Assembly (NCBI RefSeq): GCF_012184425.1
Contig: NZ_VTOW01000001.1
Location: forward strand, 1,178,001-1,242,000
Direction of reading: 5' to 3'
DNA from: Candidatus Manganitrophus noduliformans
GTDB lineage: Bacteria > Nitrospirota > Nitrospiria > SBBL01 > Manganitrophaceae
Length of the DNA stretch: 64,000 nt
The stretch's first letter is position 1, and every line of letters begins with the position of its first letter. Positions 52,785-61,741 of this stretch are shown piece by piece. The position numbers and the translations under genes were made by a program. The notes under the pieces were generated by a model that was given only the letters and a program-made list of their open reading frames with translations, made no database searches and was not told where the DNA came from.

Positions 52785-54338
52785 ATGAAACGAACGCTAA
52801 GCATTGTTTCCGGAATTTTAGGGGCCGTTTGCGCTTTCGCCGGTCTTTTTCATTTCTTGATCTGGGGGACCCCGGTCTGGGCGGTCACCGTGCTGGAGAG
52901 CGCGGCGGTGATCTTCCTCTCCTTTTTTCTCTTCACCCATTTTGAATTGGTGAAAGATTTCTCCACCCGGCGGTCGACGAAGTTCGGGGTGAACAGCTTT
53001 CTAATGGCGGGGATCTTCGTCGCCATCATCGCGATCCTCAACTTCATCCTCGCCCGGCATGAGGTCCGCTTCGATCTCTCCGGAACCGGCGCCTTCTCGA
53101 TCTCCCCGCAGACGGTGAGCGTCCTTCAAAATCTCAAAAACGAGGTGAAGGTGATCGGTTTCTTCGGGGAGCAGAGCAACGCCAAGCGGCTGGCGAAAGA
53201 TATTCTCGACAACTACCGGTATGAAACCGACAAGGTCCGATATGAAGTGATCGATCCCGACAAAAAGCCGACCCTGGCGAAGCAGTACGGGATCACCGAA
53301 TACGATACGGTCGTCATCGAATCGGGGGGGCAGAAGGCGACCCTTCGAACGATCTCGGAGGAGGAGATCACCGGGGCCCTCATCCGGATCAGCCGGGAGT
53401 CGAAGAAGACCTTCTACTTCGTCGAAGGGCACGGCGAGCACTCCCTCGACGATCCGGAGCGCAACGGCTTCTCTTTCCTGAAAGACTCCTTGGAGAAGCA
53501 GGGATTTTCCGTCAAGAAGCTGCTGCTTCTTTCGGAGAAAAAAGTCCCGGACGATGCGGCGGTGGTGATCATCGGCGGACCGCAGCGCCCCTACACGGAG
53601 GAAGAAGGGGCGGCGCTCGATGCGTATCTTTCGCGGGGGGGACGGCTCTTCGTCCTGGTGGACCCGTTGGTGAAGACCGATCTGGAGCCGGTCCTGGCGA
53701 AATGGGGGGTTCTGCTTGCGAACGATATCATCCTCGATCCCGCCTCCAGCCTCGGCGGGGTGGTCCCCATCGTCAACCCCGGCACCTATCCGCCGCACCA
53801 GATCACCGACCGGTTCAACCTGGGAACCTTCTACCCGGTGACAAGGTCGGTAAACTTTGATCCCGCCAGGGAAGGAACACTCCTCTTCGAGCCGATTCTA
53901 AAATCGGGACAGGGGACCTGGCTCACAACCCAAGTGGAGGGAGATCTGGCGATCGATCCGAGCCGCGACAAGCTCGGCCCGATCACCTTCGGCGGGGTGG
54001 TCCGCTACAAGGAGGAGCCTCCCCCGATGGAAACCGGGGACGGGGGAAAAGCGGTCGATGCATCGAAGAAAATGCGGTTGGTCGTCATCGGCGATGCCGA
54101 TTTCGCCACCAACGGCGCCGTCCGGTCGGCCGGCAACGGCGACCTCTTCCAGAACGTCGTCAGCTGGCTGGCGGAAGAGGAAGACCTCATCTCGATCCGC
54201 CCGCAGGAGGCGAAGACGAGCACCCTGCTGTTGAGCAATGCGCAGCACCGGTTTAACTTCTACAGCTCGGTGATTATTTTGCCGCTCGCCATCTTGATGG
54301 TCGGTCTTACCGTGTGGCGAAGGAGGCGTCGGCTGTGA
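52785..54338 (+). CDS. gldG: GldG-like ABC-type auxiliary protein
   Basis: A 517-residue protein with N-terminal membrane helices (about residues 7-25, 30-48 and 68-88), a large periplasmic part with FDLSGTGAFSISPQTVSVLQNLK and GHGEHSLDDPERNGFSFLKDS, and a C-terminal helix before the basic tail WRRRRRL. This is the GldG/IFT52-like family that works with GldA/GldF. It starts 27 bases after the permease. Confidence 0.92.
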   Translation: MKRTLSIVSGILGAVCAFAGLFHFLIWGTPVWAVTVLESAAVIFLSFFLFTHFELVKDFSTRRSTKFGVNSFLMAGIFVAIIAILNFILARHEVRFDLSGTGAFSISPQTVSVLQNLKNEVKVIGFFGEQSNAKRLAKDILDNYRYETDKVRYEVIDPDKKPTLAKQYGITEYDTVVIESGGQKATLRTISEEEITGALIRISRESKKTFYFVEGHGEHSLDDPERNGFSFLKDSLEKQGFSVKKLLLLSEKKVPDDAAVVIIGGPQRPYTEEEGAALDAYLSRGGRLFVLVDPLVKTDLEPVLAKWGVLLANDIILDPASSLGGVVPIVNPGTYPPHQITDRFNLGTFYPVTRSVNFDPAREGTLLFEPILKSGQGTWLTTQVEGDLAIDPSRDKLGPITFGGVVRYKEEPPPMETGDGGKAVDASKKMRLVVIGDADFATNGAVRSAGNGDLFQNVVSWLAEEEDLISIRPQEAKTSTLLLSNAQHRFNFYSSVIILPLAILMVGLTVWRRRRRL

Positions 54339-55780
54339 GGTTTAAGGCAACGATTTTCCTCTCACTCGTCCTGATCGCTTTGGGCGGGTATCTCTACTTC
54401 ATCGAAATCCCCGGAGAAAAGAAAAAACAAGAAGCGGAAATCGAAGAAAAGCGCCTTTTCGGTTTTTCTCAAACCGCCGTCACCAACCTGAGCATCCAAA
54501 CACAGAACGGCGCGTCGATCGACTTTCTGCACGAGCCGGCCGATCCCGACAACCCCTGGCGGATCACCCATCCGGTCGAGGCGATCGCCAACGAGGCCGC
54601 CTCCTCCGCGCTTATCTCCCAAGTGGAACGGCTCCAAGCGAGCCGGATGATCGAGGAGAAGGCGGAAGATCTGAAGGAGTTCGGCCTCGATCCGCCGATC
54701 TACACTGTCATCGTCACCCTCAACCGCGCGGATACCGAAATCCTGGAAGTCGGGAGCGAAAATCTCACCGGAAACCAGGTCTATGTCCGAAAGGGGATGG
54801 GAACGCCGGTCTATCTCGCCCCGGTCTCGATCAAGCAGACGCTGAACAAAGAGCTGAAAGAGTGGCGGCGGCAGGAACTCTTCCGGTTTGCCTTCACCGA
54901 CGTCAAGCGGGTTCAAATCGAGTCGCCCCGCGAACAGATCGAGATCATCCGGGAGGGAGACGGTTGGCGGATCAGATGGCCTCGTGAACGGAGCGGCCAC
55001 CAAAAACCGAACGAGGCGAAAGGCGACCCCAACGAAATCTCGAATTTGCTCGGCAGCCTCTCGAGTCTTCGGGGGGAGGAGTTTATCGATGAGCGGAAGG
55101 CGGATTGGATCAAGGGACTCGGCGATCCGATCTTGAACCTGAGTCTCCTTATCGGAGATCTGGAGCATCCGGCCTTCTTTTACCAGGCGCCCTTCGAGCC
55201 GGAGACGGTTTATGCGGTGACTACCCCGACGGCCCCCATTTACAAGCTCTCCAGGGGGGCTTTCAACATCCTGGAGGAGCCGGCTTCTTCGTATCGGGAC
55301 AGGCGGGTCGTCGATCTGGGCGATCCCGCTTCGGTGGAGCAGATCTCAATCAAAAAAGGAAAAGAGACGGTCCTCCTTGAGAGGAAAGAGGGGGAGTGGT
55401 CGATCAAAAAAGGAGAGGCCCCGATGAAGGTCGAAGCCTCACTGGTGAACGGTCTGCTCTTCGAGTTGAATGAGCTGCGCGTCGATCAATTCCCGGAGCC
55501 GGCGCCTGCGCCGGCGAAGGCCGGTCTTTCGAATCCGGATTGGTCCGTTCAGCTTAAAGGAAAAGAGGGGAAGCCGCTCGGCGCGGTCTCGTTCGGCCGA
55601 ATCGAAGGAGATCTGGCCTACGTCCAAAGCAGCAACCAACCGGGCCCCGTTCTGTTGAAGAAAGAAGAGACCGATCGGGCACAAAAGGCGAGGGATGAGA
55701 TCAAACCTTCCGAAGCCCCTGTCCCGCCTCCGGCCCAACCCGCATCCCCGGCCGGTTCGGCCGAACCGAAGAAGGGGTAG
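54335..55780 (+). CDS. DUF4340 domain-containing protein
   Basis: A protein of about 481 residues with one N-terminal membrane segment (about residues 5-22). Repeated DUF4340 motifs are seen: EEKRLFGFSQTAVTNLSIQ, DPDNPWRITHPVEA and LKEFGLDPPIYTVIVTL. The family usually follows GldG. The GTG at 54335 overlaps the gldG stop by four bases and has GGAGG upstream. The C-terminal 35 residues are Pro/Ala-rich. Its role in the complex is unknown. Confidence 0.88.
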   Translation: MRFKATIFLSLVLIALGGYLYFIEIPGEKKKQEAEIEEKRLFGFSQTAVTNLSIQTQNGASIDFLHEPADPDNPWRITHPVEAIANEAASSALISQVERLQASRMIEEKAEDLKEFGLDPPIYTVIVTLNRADTEILEVGSENLTGNQVYVRKGMGTPVYLAPVSIKQTLNKELKEWRRQELFRFAFTDVKRVQIESPREQIEIIREGDGWRIRWPRERSGHQKPNEAKGDPNEISNLLGSLSSLRGEEFIDERKADWIKGLGDPILNLSLLIGDLEHPAFFYQAPFEPETVYAVTTPTAPIYKLSRGAFNILEEPASSYRDRRVVDLGDPASVEQISIKKGKETVLLERKEGEWSIKKGEAPMKVEASLVNGLLFELNELRVDQFPEPAPAPAKAGLSNPDWSVQLKGKEGKPLGAVSFGRIEGDLAYVQSSNQPGPVLLKKEETDRAQKARDEIKPSEAPVPPPAQPASPAGSAEPKKG

Positions 55781-55783
55781 CTC

Positions 55784-56335
55784 CTACCGCTTCAGCTTCT
55801 CAAAGAACTGCTTCCGGGCCTTGGCGACCTTGGGGGCGATCACCACCCGGCAATATCCCTGGCCGGGGTTGTTTTTATAATAGTCCTGATGGTCGTCCTC
55901 CGCCCGATAGAATTTTTCAAAGGGGGTCACCTCCGTCACGATCGGCGCGTCCCAGATCCCTTTCGCCGTTAATTCTTCGATCACCTGTTCGGCGATTTCC
56001 TTCTGCTCCGGCGTGTGATAGTAGACGGCCGAGCGGTATTGGGTTCCCTCGTCGGCCCCCTGGCGGTTCAACGTCGTCGGATCGTGGATCGTAAAGAAGA
56101 CCTCCAGCAGCTCGCGAAAAGTGATGACCTTCGGATCGAACGTCACCTGCGACACCTCGGCATGGCCGGTCATTCCGCTGCAGACCTGGCGGTAGGTCGG
56201 GTTGTCGACCGTCCCCCCCGCGTAGCCGGAGACGGCGCTTTCCACCCCCTTTAAATCGGCGAAGACCGCATCCAAACACCAGAAGCAACCGCCGCCGAGG
56301 GTGGCGACCTCTTTTGTTTTATTTTCACTACTCAT
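55784..56335 (-). CDS. msrA: peptide-methionine (S)-S-oxide reductase
   Basis: A 183-residue enzyme with the catalytic GGCFWCLDAVFADLKG motif near residue 15, SGYAGGTVDNPTY, and HDPTTLNRQGADEGTQYRSAVYY in the middle. It repairs methionine sulfoxide in proteins. The ATG at 56335 is chosen because upstream residues in this frame are not conserved. It converges on the DUF4340 gene with three bases between. Confidence 0.95.
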   Translation of the reverse strand: MSSENKTKEVATLGGGCFWCLDAVFADLKGVESAVSGYAGGTVDNPTYRQVCSGMTGHAEVSQVTFDPKVITFRELLEVFFTIHDPTTLNRQGADEGTQYRSAVYYHTPEQKEIAEQVIEELTAKGIWDAPIVTEVTPFEKFYRAEDDHQDYYKNNPGQGYCRVVIAPKVAKARKQFFEKLKR

Positions 56336-56708
56336 CAATGGACCTCTCTCTGCAAGCCACACGGCAATGATCGATTCAATCACCGTCTGATCATAACATA
56401 TTCGAACAAATACAACAGCAAGCAGAGCAATTCGGAATTTGAAAACGAGGATTGTTCTTGATTCCTCATTCCACATTCCTAATTCGTCATTGGTTCCAGC
56501 CCATTCTCAGCCGCTTTGAGAGAGATCCACCCTGATATCACCCGTCTTGAAGCGCTCTTTACGAAATCTGTATAATGAAACACAGGGTTTCACAACCTTA
56601 ACATGGCCGCATAATCGATGCCCCCGCGAAAATTGAGCGACGTCCGTCCCCTCATCCAGCGCCTGCTTCTTCGGGCAACTCAGCATATAAAGATAAGGAT
56701 CGCATCCC
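56336..56708. other. divergent non-coding region between msrA and sulfate-type ABC operon
   Basis: It contains a likely promoter at 56547-56576 for the + strand operon. No gene is supported; the rest has no clear repeats. Confidence 0.5.
56547..56576 (+). promoter_or_regulatory. sigma-70 promoter for the sulfate-type ABC operon
   Basis: TTGAAG (56547-56552) and TATAAT (56571-56576) are separated by 18 bases. They lie about 130 bases before the binding-protein gene, leaving a leader of about 125 bases. Confidence 0.55.
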
Positions 56709-57725
56709 GTGACATTTTCTAAGATGGTTGTGACTGCTTGCCTTCTCCTTCTGGTCGCCTATACCTGGCCGATTTTTTCACAGGGGGCGGGGAATTCGTC
56801 TCCGACCCTTGTGATCTACGGCTTCAGCATTCTGGAAGAGGTGATCTCCTCCGGAATTCTTCCGGCTTTTCAGAAGCGCTGGCGGGAGCAGACCGGAGAA
56901 GAGGTCCTTTTTTACACCTCCTTTGCCGGATCGGGGACGGTGACCAATCAGATCCGGTTCGGCGCGCCGGCCGATGTCGCCCTCTTTTCTCATACGCTCG
57001 ATGCATATCGGCTCAAGGAGGCGGGAGTGATTCAGCACGATTGGACCGCCCTTCCTTACAATGGAATCGTCAATCGCACCCCCATCATCTACATCGTCCG
57101 GCCGGGGAATCCTAAGGGCCTCTCCAGTTTTCAGGCGCTCCGACAGCCGGGGATCGGGATTGTTCATCCCGATCCGCAGACCTCCGGCGGGGCCCTTTGG
57201 GCGCTCCTGGCGGAATACGGGGCTTTTGCCTTCCCGGAGGGGGGCGGGTCGGCGGCGGCACATGCGGGGATGGTCGATCTTTGGAAAAATGTGATCATCC
57301 TCGGATCGTCGGCCCGCGCCGCCCGCACCCAGTTTGAGATGGGGTTCGGCGACGTCCTGATCACTTACGAGCAGGAGGCGGTGAAGGACCTCGCCCGCGG
57401 AAAATTCAATCATGAGATGGTCGTTCCGGAGTGGACGATCTACACCGAGCATCCCGCCATCGCGATCGATCGGAACATCTCTCCCGAGGAGCGGCCGCTG
57501 GTGGAGACTTTTCTCGACTTTCTCCGGACGGAGGAGGCGCAGCGGATTTTTGTCGAGTATGGCTTCCGGTCGATCACCGATCCCGGTCTGGATGCCGAGA
57601 ACCGCTATTTTTCGAAGATCCCCCATCCCTTTACCGTGGACGATCTGGGGGGCTGGCCGCGGGCCTATTCCGAAATTGTGGAGGGGCTCTGGAGAGAACG
57701 TATTTTGGAGGAGGTGCGCCCATGA
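56709..57725 (+). CDS. sulfate/thiosulfate-type ABC substrate-binding protein
   Basis: A 338-residue periplasmic protein with a signal peptide (about residues 1-26). Family motifs are FAGSGTVTNQIRFGAPADVALFSH near residue 77, then NPKGLSSFQALRQPGIGIVHPDPQTSGGALWALLAEYG near residue 138. These correspond to the CysP/Sbp family, although the first motif differs enough that another oxyanion is possible. The start is a GTG with AAGGA upstream. The next gene overlaps by four bases. Confidence 0.85.
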   Translation: MTFSKMVVTACLLLLVAYTWPIFSQGAGNSSPTLVIYGFSILEEVISSGILPAFQKRWREQTGEEVLFYTSFAGSGTVTNQIRFGAPADVALFSHTLDAYRLKEAGVIQHDWTALPYNGIVNRTPIIYIVRPGNPKGLSSFQALRQPGIGIVHPDPQTSGGALWALLAEYGAFAFPEGGGSAAAHAGMVDLWKNVIILGSSARAARTQFEMGFGDVLITYEQEAVKDLARGKFNHEMVVPEWTIYTEHPAIAIDRNISPEERPLVETFLDFLRTEEAQRIFVEYGFRSITDPGLDAENRYFSKIPHPFTVDDLGGWPRAYSEIVEGLWRERILEEVRP

Positions 57726-58549
57726 TCAATCCGCTGCAGGCGGCGCGTGTTCGGCTCCCGTGGAGGGGGCTTCTGATCACGATGGTCTTCCTGGTGTTGT
57801 TCCCCTTGCTGATCATGCCGATCGGGGCGATCTTCGTTTTCGCCACCCGCGACGGGCTCTCCCGGTTCATCACCGCGCTGACGGGGGAGGGGGCGCAGTT
57901 TGCCCTTCGATTAAGCCTCTTCGTCGCGCTGATTACCAGTCTCTTGAACTCGGTATTGGGGACCCTCACCGCCTATATTTTCGCGAACTATCGCTTTCCG
58001 GCGAAGCGGCCGCTTGGGATCTTGATCAACCTTCCGGTCGCGATTCCGACCGTCGTCGTCGGGACCTCTTTGCTGCTGCTCTGGGGACCGATCGGTCTGG
58101 TCGGCCGTTATCTCGACCCGCTCGGCTTCCGGCCGATGTTCGCGATCACCGGCATTCTTCTGGCGCATGTTTTCGTCACCTTCCCGTATATGCTCGGAGC
58201 GGTAAAGCCGGTGCTGGATGAGTTGGAGGTCACCTATGAAGAGGCGGCCTACACGATGGGAGCGGGGCGATTGAAGACCTTCTGGTACGTCATTCTCCCT
58301 TCGCTTCGCGGGGCGCTCTTTACCGGAACGTTGCTGACCTTTGCCCACTCTCTCGGGGAATTCGGGGCGACGGTGATGGTGTCGGGGAATTTGCGTCTGC
58401 GGACCCAGACGGCGCCGCTCTATATTTTTTCCCAATTCGAAGCGGGAAACATCGAAGCGGCCAATGCCGTTGCCGCGGTCCTCGCGATACTTTCGTTTGC
58501 CATCTTCTTTATCTTGCTTCGCGTGACCGAGAGAGAAGAACCGGCCTGA
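57722..58549 (+). CDS. ABC transporter permease, sulfate/molybdate type
   Basis: A 275-residue permease with six helices and the cytoplasmic EAA loop EEAAYTMGAGRLKTFWYVILPSLRGALFTG near residue 175. It resembles CysT/CysW. Only one permease gene is present, so the transporter would have to be a homodimer at this position, as in ModB or TupB systems, unlike the CysTW heterodimer. It overlaps the binding-protein gene by four bases; an upstream in-frame extension lies inside that gene and is rejected. Confidence 0.88.
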   Translation: MINPLQAARVRLPWRGLLITMVFLVLFPLLIMPIGAIFVFATRDGLSRFITALTGEGAQFALRLSLFVALITSLLNSVLGTLTAYIFANYRFPAKRPLGILINLPVAIPTVVVGTSLLLLWGPIGLVGRYLDPLGFRPMFAITGILLAHVFVTFPYMLGAVKPVLDELEVTYEEAAYTMGAGRLKTFWYVILPSLRGALFTGTLLTFAHSLGEFGATVMVSGNLRLRTQTAPLYIFSQFEAGNIEAANAVAAVLAILSFAIFFILLRVTEREEPA

Positions 58550-58593
58550 TCAGAGAGAAGAAAGTCTCATCCGCCGAGGGGAACCGTTAAACG

Positions 58594-60459
58594 ATGTCCA
58601 TTTCACTTAAAAATATCTCGAAATTATACGGCGAGCAGTCGGTGGTCGAGGATGTCACCCTGGAGATCTTCCCCGGAGAGCTCTTCGTTTTGCTCGGAGC
58701 GAGCGGCAGCGGCAAGACGACGATCCTCCGGATGATCGCCGGGCTCGTCACCCCCGATCAGGGGGAGATCCTGCTGCAAGGGAAGGTGGTGAACGATCTG
58801 ACCCCCCAGGAGAGAAACGTCGGCTTCGTCTTCCAGAACTACTCCCTCTTCCGTCACATGACGGTCGCCGAGAACATCGGATTCGGACTTCAGCTCCGGC
58901 GGGTTCCCCGCGAGGAGCGGGATAAGAAGATCCATCATCTTCTGGAGCTGATCGGGCTTCCCGGCTTCGGCCATCGTTATCCCTCTCAGCTCTCCGGCGG
59001 CCAGCAGCAGCGGGTCGCGGTGGCGCGGGCGCTTGCTTATGAGCCGAGTGTGCTTTTGCTCGACGAGCCGTTCGGCGCGCTCGACCTGAAGACCCGCATA
59101 CAACTCCGGCAAAGCCTCAAGCAGATCCATCGGCAACTCGGGGTGACCACGGTGATGGTGACCCACGATCAGGCCGACGCGTTCGAGCTGGGAGACCGGA
59201 TCGGGATTATGGATCGGGGAAAGCTCCTCGCCACCGGCGCTCCGGCCGATATTTACAAGCGGCCCAAGTCGGAGTATGTGGCGCAATTCCTCGGCTCGGC
59301 GAACTTCTTCACGGGGTTGATGCAGGAGCGGCACATTCAGATCGGCTCGGCTTTCCTCCCTCTTCCGGAGGGGACCGCGGCACCGGAAAAAGGAGAGCGG
59401 GTGCAGGTGTTGATCCGGCCGGAGCAGATCGAAATTGCACCGAGCCGGGAGGCGCTTCACGGCACCTTTATCGGGGAGGGGGAGATTCGGGATTTCCTCT
59501 TTGTCGGGGGATTCCACCGGATGACGGTGCAGGTCTCCGGAGTCGTCCGCTCCCTCACCGCCGGCTTCGGCGACACCGATCCGACGGTTCTTTCGGTGCA
59601 GATGGGATTGGCGCAGACGAGCTTCCCGATCGGATCGGGACAGAAGGTCGTCGTCGGGGTGACCTCTTTCCATATCCTTCCGTATCAGGGGCTGCATATT
59701 CTGGTGGGGATCGACGGGTCGGAGCATGGGGAGCATGCGCTTCACTTTGCCTCTTATTTGGCGCAGAAGACCCAGGGACGGCTGACGATTCTGGGGGTGG
59801 CCGAGCGTTATCTGGAAGAGGCCAAGGCGCGCGAGGGACTGACTCAGGCAAGCCAGGCGGCCCAGCAGGAGCTTCAGGAGGTGGAGACGGCGTATCGGCG
59901 GGGACATCCCGCGGAGGAAATCCTCAACGAGACGGAGCAGAACCGGTACGACCTGGTCGTCCTTGGCACCCGCGGCCGCCACGCCCCGGGCCGCTTTCTC
60001 GGATCGACCGCCGCGCGGGTGTCGGTGAACGCGCCGGTGCCGACGCTGCTGACGCCGACCCCCTTCCAGGATTTTAAGAAGATTCTCGTCTGTGTCTCAA
60101 GCGAGAAGGTCCGTAAATCGGATATTCGTTTCGTCGGGCGAATCGCCCGGAGCACCGGCGCCAGCGTGACCCTTTTCCACGTGACGCCGGAGGGGGAAGA
60201 GAACGGCGGGGCTTTCTACCTTCAGGGGGTTCTTCGGATTTTGGAGAGCCTCGGTCTCCGGGTGGAAACAAAGGTCGGGGAGGGGGAGATCGTCGGCTCG
60301 ATCTTGAAAGAGGCCTATGAGGGAAGCTACGATCTGTTGGTCCTCGGCACCCGGATCGGGAATCTCCGCGAGGCCTTCCTGACCAACAGCGTCACCAGCC
60401 AGGTCCTCTCCCAGGTCGACCGCCCCGTATTGATTCTGCATATCCGTCCGCCGAGTTAA
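58594..60459 (+). CDS. ABC transporter ATPase fused to two universal stress protein domains
   Basis: A 621-residue fusion. Residues 1-240 are an ABC ATPase of the CysA type: Walker A GASGSGKTT near residue 35, signature QLSGGQQQRVAVARAL near 131, Walker B VLLLDEPFGALDL. Residues about 245-360 form a TOBE-like accessory domain. Then two UspA domains follow: one about 366-490 (HILVGIDGSEHGEHAL, VVLGTRGRHAPGRFLGST) and one about 493-621 (KKILVCVSSEKV, LLVLGTRIGNLREAF). The first has a glycine-rich nucleotide motif; the second lacks it. The fusion could couple transport to stress or adenylate level. Confidence 0.9.
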   Translation: MSISLKNISKLYGEQSVVEDVTLEIFPGELFVLLGASGSGKTTILRMIAGLVTPDQGEILLQGKVVNDLTPQERNVGFVFQNYSLFRHMTVAENIGFGLQLRRVPREERDKKIHHLLELIGLPGFGHRYPSQLSGGQQQRVAVARALAYEPSVLLLDEPFGALDLKTRIQLRQSLKQIHRQLGVTTVMVTHDQADAFELGDRIGIMDRGKLLATGAPADIYKRPKSEYVAQFLGSANFFTGLMQERHIQIGSAFLPLPEGTAAPEKGERVQVLIRPEQIEIAPSREALHGTFIGEGEIRDFLFVGGFHRMTVQVSGVVRSLTAGFGDTDPTVLSVQMGLAQTSFPIGSGQKVVVGVTSFHILPYQGLHILVGIDGSEHGEHALHFASYLAQKTQGRLTILGVAERYLEEAKAREGLTQASQAAQQELQEVETAYRRGHPAEEILNETEQNRYDLVVLGTRGRHAPGRFLGSTAARVSVNAPVPTLLTPTPFQDFKKILVCVSSEKVRKSDIRFVGRIARSTGASVTLFHVTPEGEENGGAFYLQGVLRILESLGLRVETKVGEGEIVGSILKEAYEGSYDLLVLGTRIGNLREAFLTNSVTSQVLSQVDRPVLILHIRPPS

Positions 60460-60473
60460 GCCGTATTTACGGC

Positions 60474-60505
60474 GAAGGGCGCACCGACCTATCTGTGCGC
60501 CCTTC
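60474..60505. terminator. bidirectional intrinsic terminator
   Basis: GAAGGGCGCAC (60474-60484) pairs perfectly with GTGCGCCCTTC (60495-60505), followed by TTT on the + strand. It lies between the ABC-Usp gene (+) and the RRM gene (-), and can serve both. Confidence 0.75.
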
Positions 60506-60537
60506 TTTGATGAAAAGATTTTGTCGCTGGGAGGGGG

Positions 60538-60852
60538 TTAGAATCGCCGCCCGCCGCCGCCTCCCGGTCTTCCGCCGCGGTCTCTGCCCCCTCCACCGCC
60601 GCCTCTCTCTTCGCGGGGACGGGCCTCATTCACATTGACCGCTCTTCCCTTCAACTCTTTTCCGTTCATTCCGCTGATGGCCGCCTGCGCTTCCGATCCC
60701 GACGACATCTCCACGAACCCAAACCCCCTCGACTCTCCCGAGAATTTGTCCTTTATGACCGTGGCAGAATCTACTTTCCCGAAGGCCTCAAACGCCTTCT
60801 GCAAGTCCGCATCATTAACGTCTCGAGACAAATTGCCGACAAAAATTTTCAT
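60538..60852 (-). CDS. RNA-binding protein (RRM, glycine-rich tail)
   Basis: A 104-residue protein. Residues 1-80 form an RRM: MKIFVGNLSRDV (RNP2), then GESRGFGFVEMSS (RNP1) and AISGMNGKELKGRAVNVNEA. The tail is Gly/Arg-rich (RGGRPGGGGGRRF-like). Such proteins are cold-shock-type RNA chaperones in many bacteria. It is monocistronic. A GAGGAGCG-like ribosome site is seen before the ATG. Confidence 0.93.
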   Translation of the reverse strand: MKIFVGNLSRDVNDADLQKAFEAFGKVDSATVIKDKFSGESRGFGFVEMSSGSEAQAAISGMNGKELKGRAVNVNEARPREERGGGGGGRDRGGRPGGGGGRRF

Positions 60853-61131
60853 TCGACGCTCCTCTCTTCTGGTTGTGTGATAAGAAAATGGGGTTTGGGT
60901 ATTTTTCCTTTAAAGATTAAGAGGGGTTCCTGCTCCTTGTGAAGTGAACAGGTCGGCGAGATTCCCTCGCTAAAGGCAGGGTGTCGACGGATAAGGACGG
61001 AAAGGTACGGGGGGGGAACCATCGGATTTGACCCAGGGATTTATCCTTGAAGCGTAAGGCAGAGTCGGGCAGAAGTCAAGATAATTGTGCTCTGGTCTTT
61101 TTCTATCGAGATCAGGTTCGAACGGAGTCTA
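60853..61131. other. non-coding stretch upstream of the RRM gene
   Basis: No gene is supported. It is the leader region of the RRM gene on the - strand; cold-shock-type genes often have long leaders. A recognisable kinase fragment follows at 61132. Confidence 0.45.
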
Positions 61132-61203
61132 TCAAGCGATATCATACGGTAGGCTGACAATAAACGTGGAGCCGATCCCCGGTGTGCCGGCGACCGGATT
61201 TGA
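61132..61203 (-). pseudogene. 3' remnant of a histidine kinase
   Basis: Read on the - strand, one frame ends GTPGIGSTFIVSLPYDIA followed by a stop, which is the typical last G-x-GSTF-x-V-x-LP segment of a kinase ATPase domain. Upstream of it the frame runs into a terminator hairpin, with no kinase sequence. It seems to be a leftover from a deleted or displaced gene. The match is short, so confidence is moderate. Confidence 0.45.
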
Positions 61204-61234
61204 GGGGGCGCCGTGTTTTTGCGGCGCCCCCTCA
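61201..61234. terminator. strong GC-rich hairpin
   Basis: TGAGGGGGCGCCG (61201-61213) pairs exactly with CGGCGCCCCCTCA (61222-61234) around an eight-base loop. It lies just after the stop of the - strand gene at 61266. Confidence 0.7.
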
Positions 61235-61265
61235 AAGGGATATCCGGCAGGACGAAAGCAACGGT

Positions 61266-61730
61266 TTACACGCCAATGCCGGCGATGACGGTGGAGGAGC
61301 GAGCGGAAACCGGGGAACCCGAGAGGCTGACTTTTGCATAAACTTCATCTTGCCGAGGAAAATAGACCGGCGTGTTGATGTCCGCCTCGGCTATTTTGAC
61401 CTTTCCCGGGTCCTCGTCGAGTTTTTCGTTGCTGATGGAACGGGTCTCCGTGAAGGTTTGCGGTCCCGCCGCCATGACGGTGAATTGCTTGTACGGTTTC
61501 TTGGGGAGCAGAAAGCCCCATTGAAAGGGATAGAGCAGGTCGTCGCCGACCGGATCCCCGGCCGGGAGCTTATCGCCCGATTTGTCCTCCCCGAAAATTC
61601 CGATCTCCATCCGAAAACTCTTCCCCACCTCGCTCGCTTCAAAGGTCATCGTTCCGGTGACCGTCACGTTGGCGGTGCTCGCGGTGGACCCGGCCGAGAG
61701 CGACATTACAATGTTGGATACCGAAGCCAT
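61266..61730 (-). CDS. hypothetical protein, beta-rich
   Basis: A 154-residue protein without a signal peptide or membrane segment. It is rich in Ser, Thr and Val, for example SAGSTASTANVTVTGTMTFEASEVGKSFR, with later aromatic-rich strands (PFQWGFLLPKKPYKQFTVMAA). It may be a beta-sandwich. A ribosome site GGAGGGG precedes the ATG. It is followed by a strong terminator. I do not recognise the family. Confidence 0.65.
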   Translation of the reverse strand: MASVSNIVMSLSAGSTASTANVTVTGTMTFEASEVGKSFRMEIGIFGEDKSGDKLPAGDPVGDDLLYPFQWGFLLPKKPYKQFTVMAAGPQTFTETRSISNEKLDEDPGKVKIAEADINTPVYFPRQDEVYAKVSLSGSPVSARSSTVIAGIGV

Positions 61731-61741
61731 TTTTTCCCCTC

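Noticed and set aside
58624-59982. Long antisense open frame opposite the ABC-Usp gene
   Set aside because: It mirrors the codon pattern of a strongly conserved gene on the other strand, is Arg/Leu/Pro-rich and has no family features. The same holds for long antisense frames at 2077-3111 and 5064-6092.
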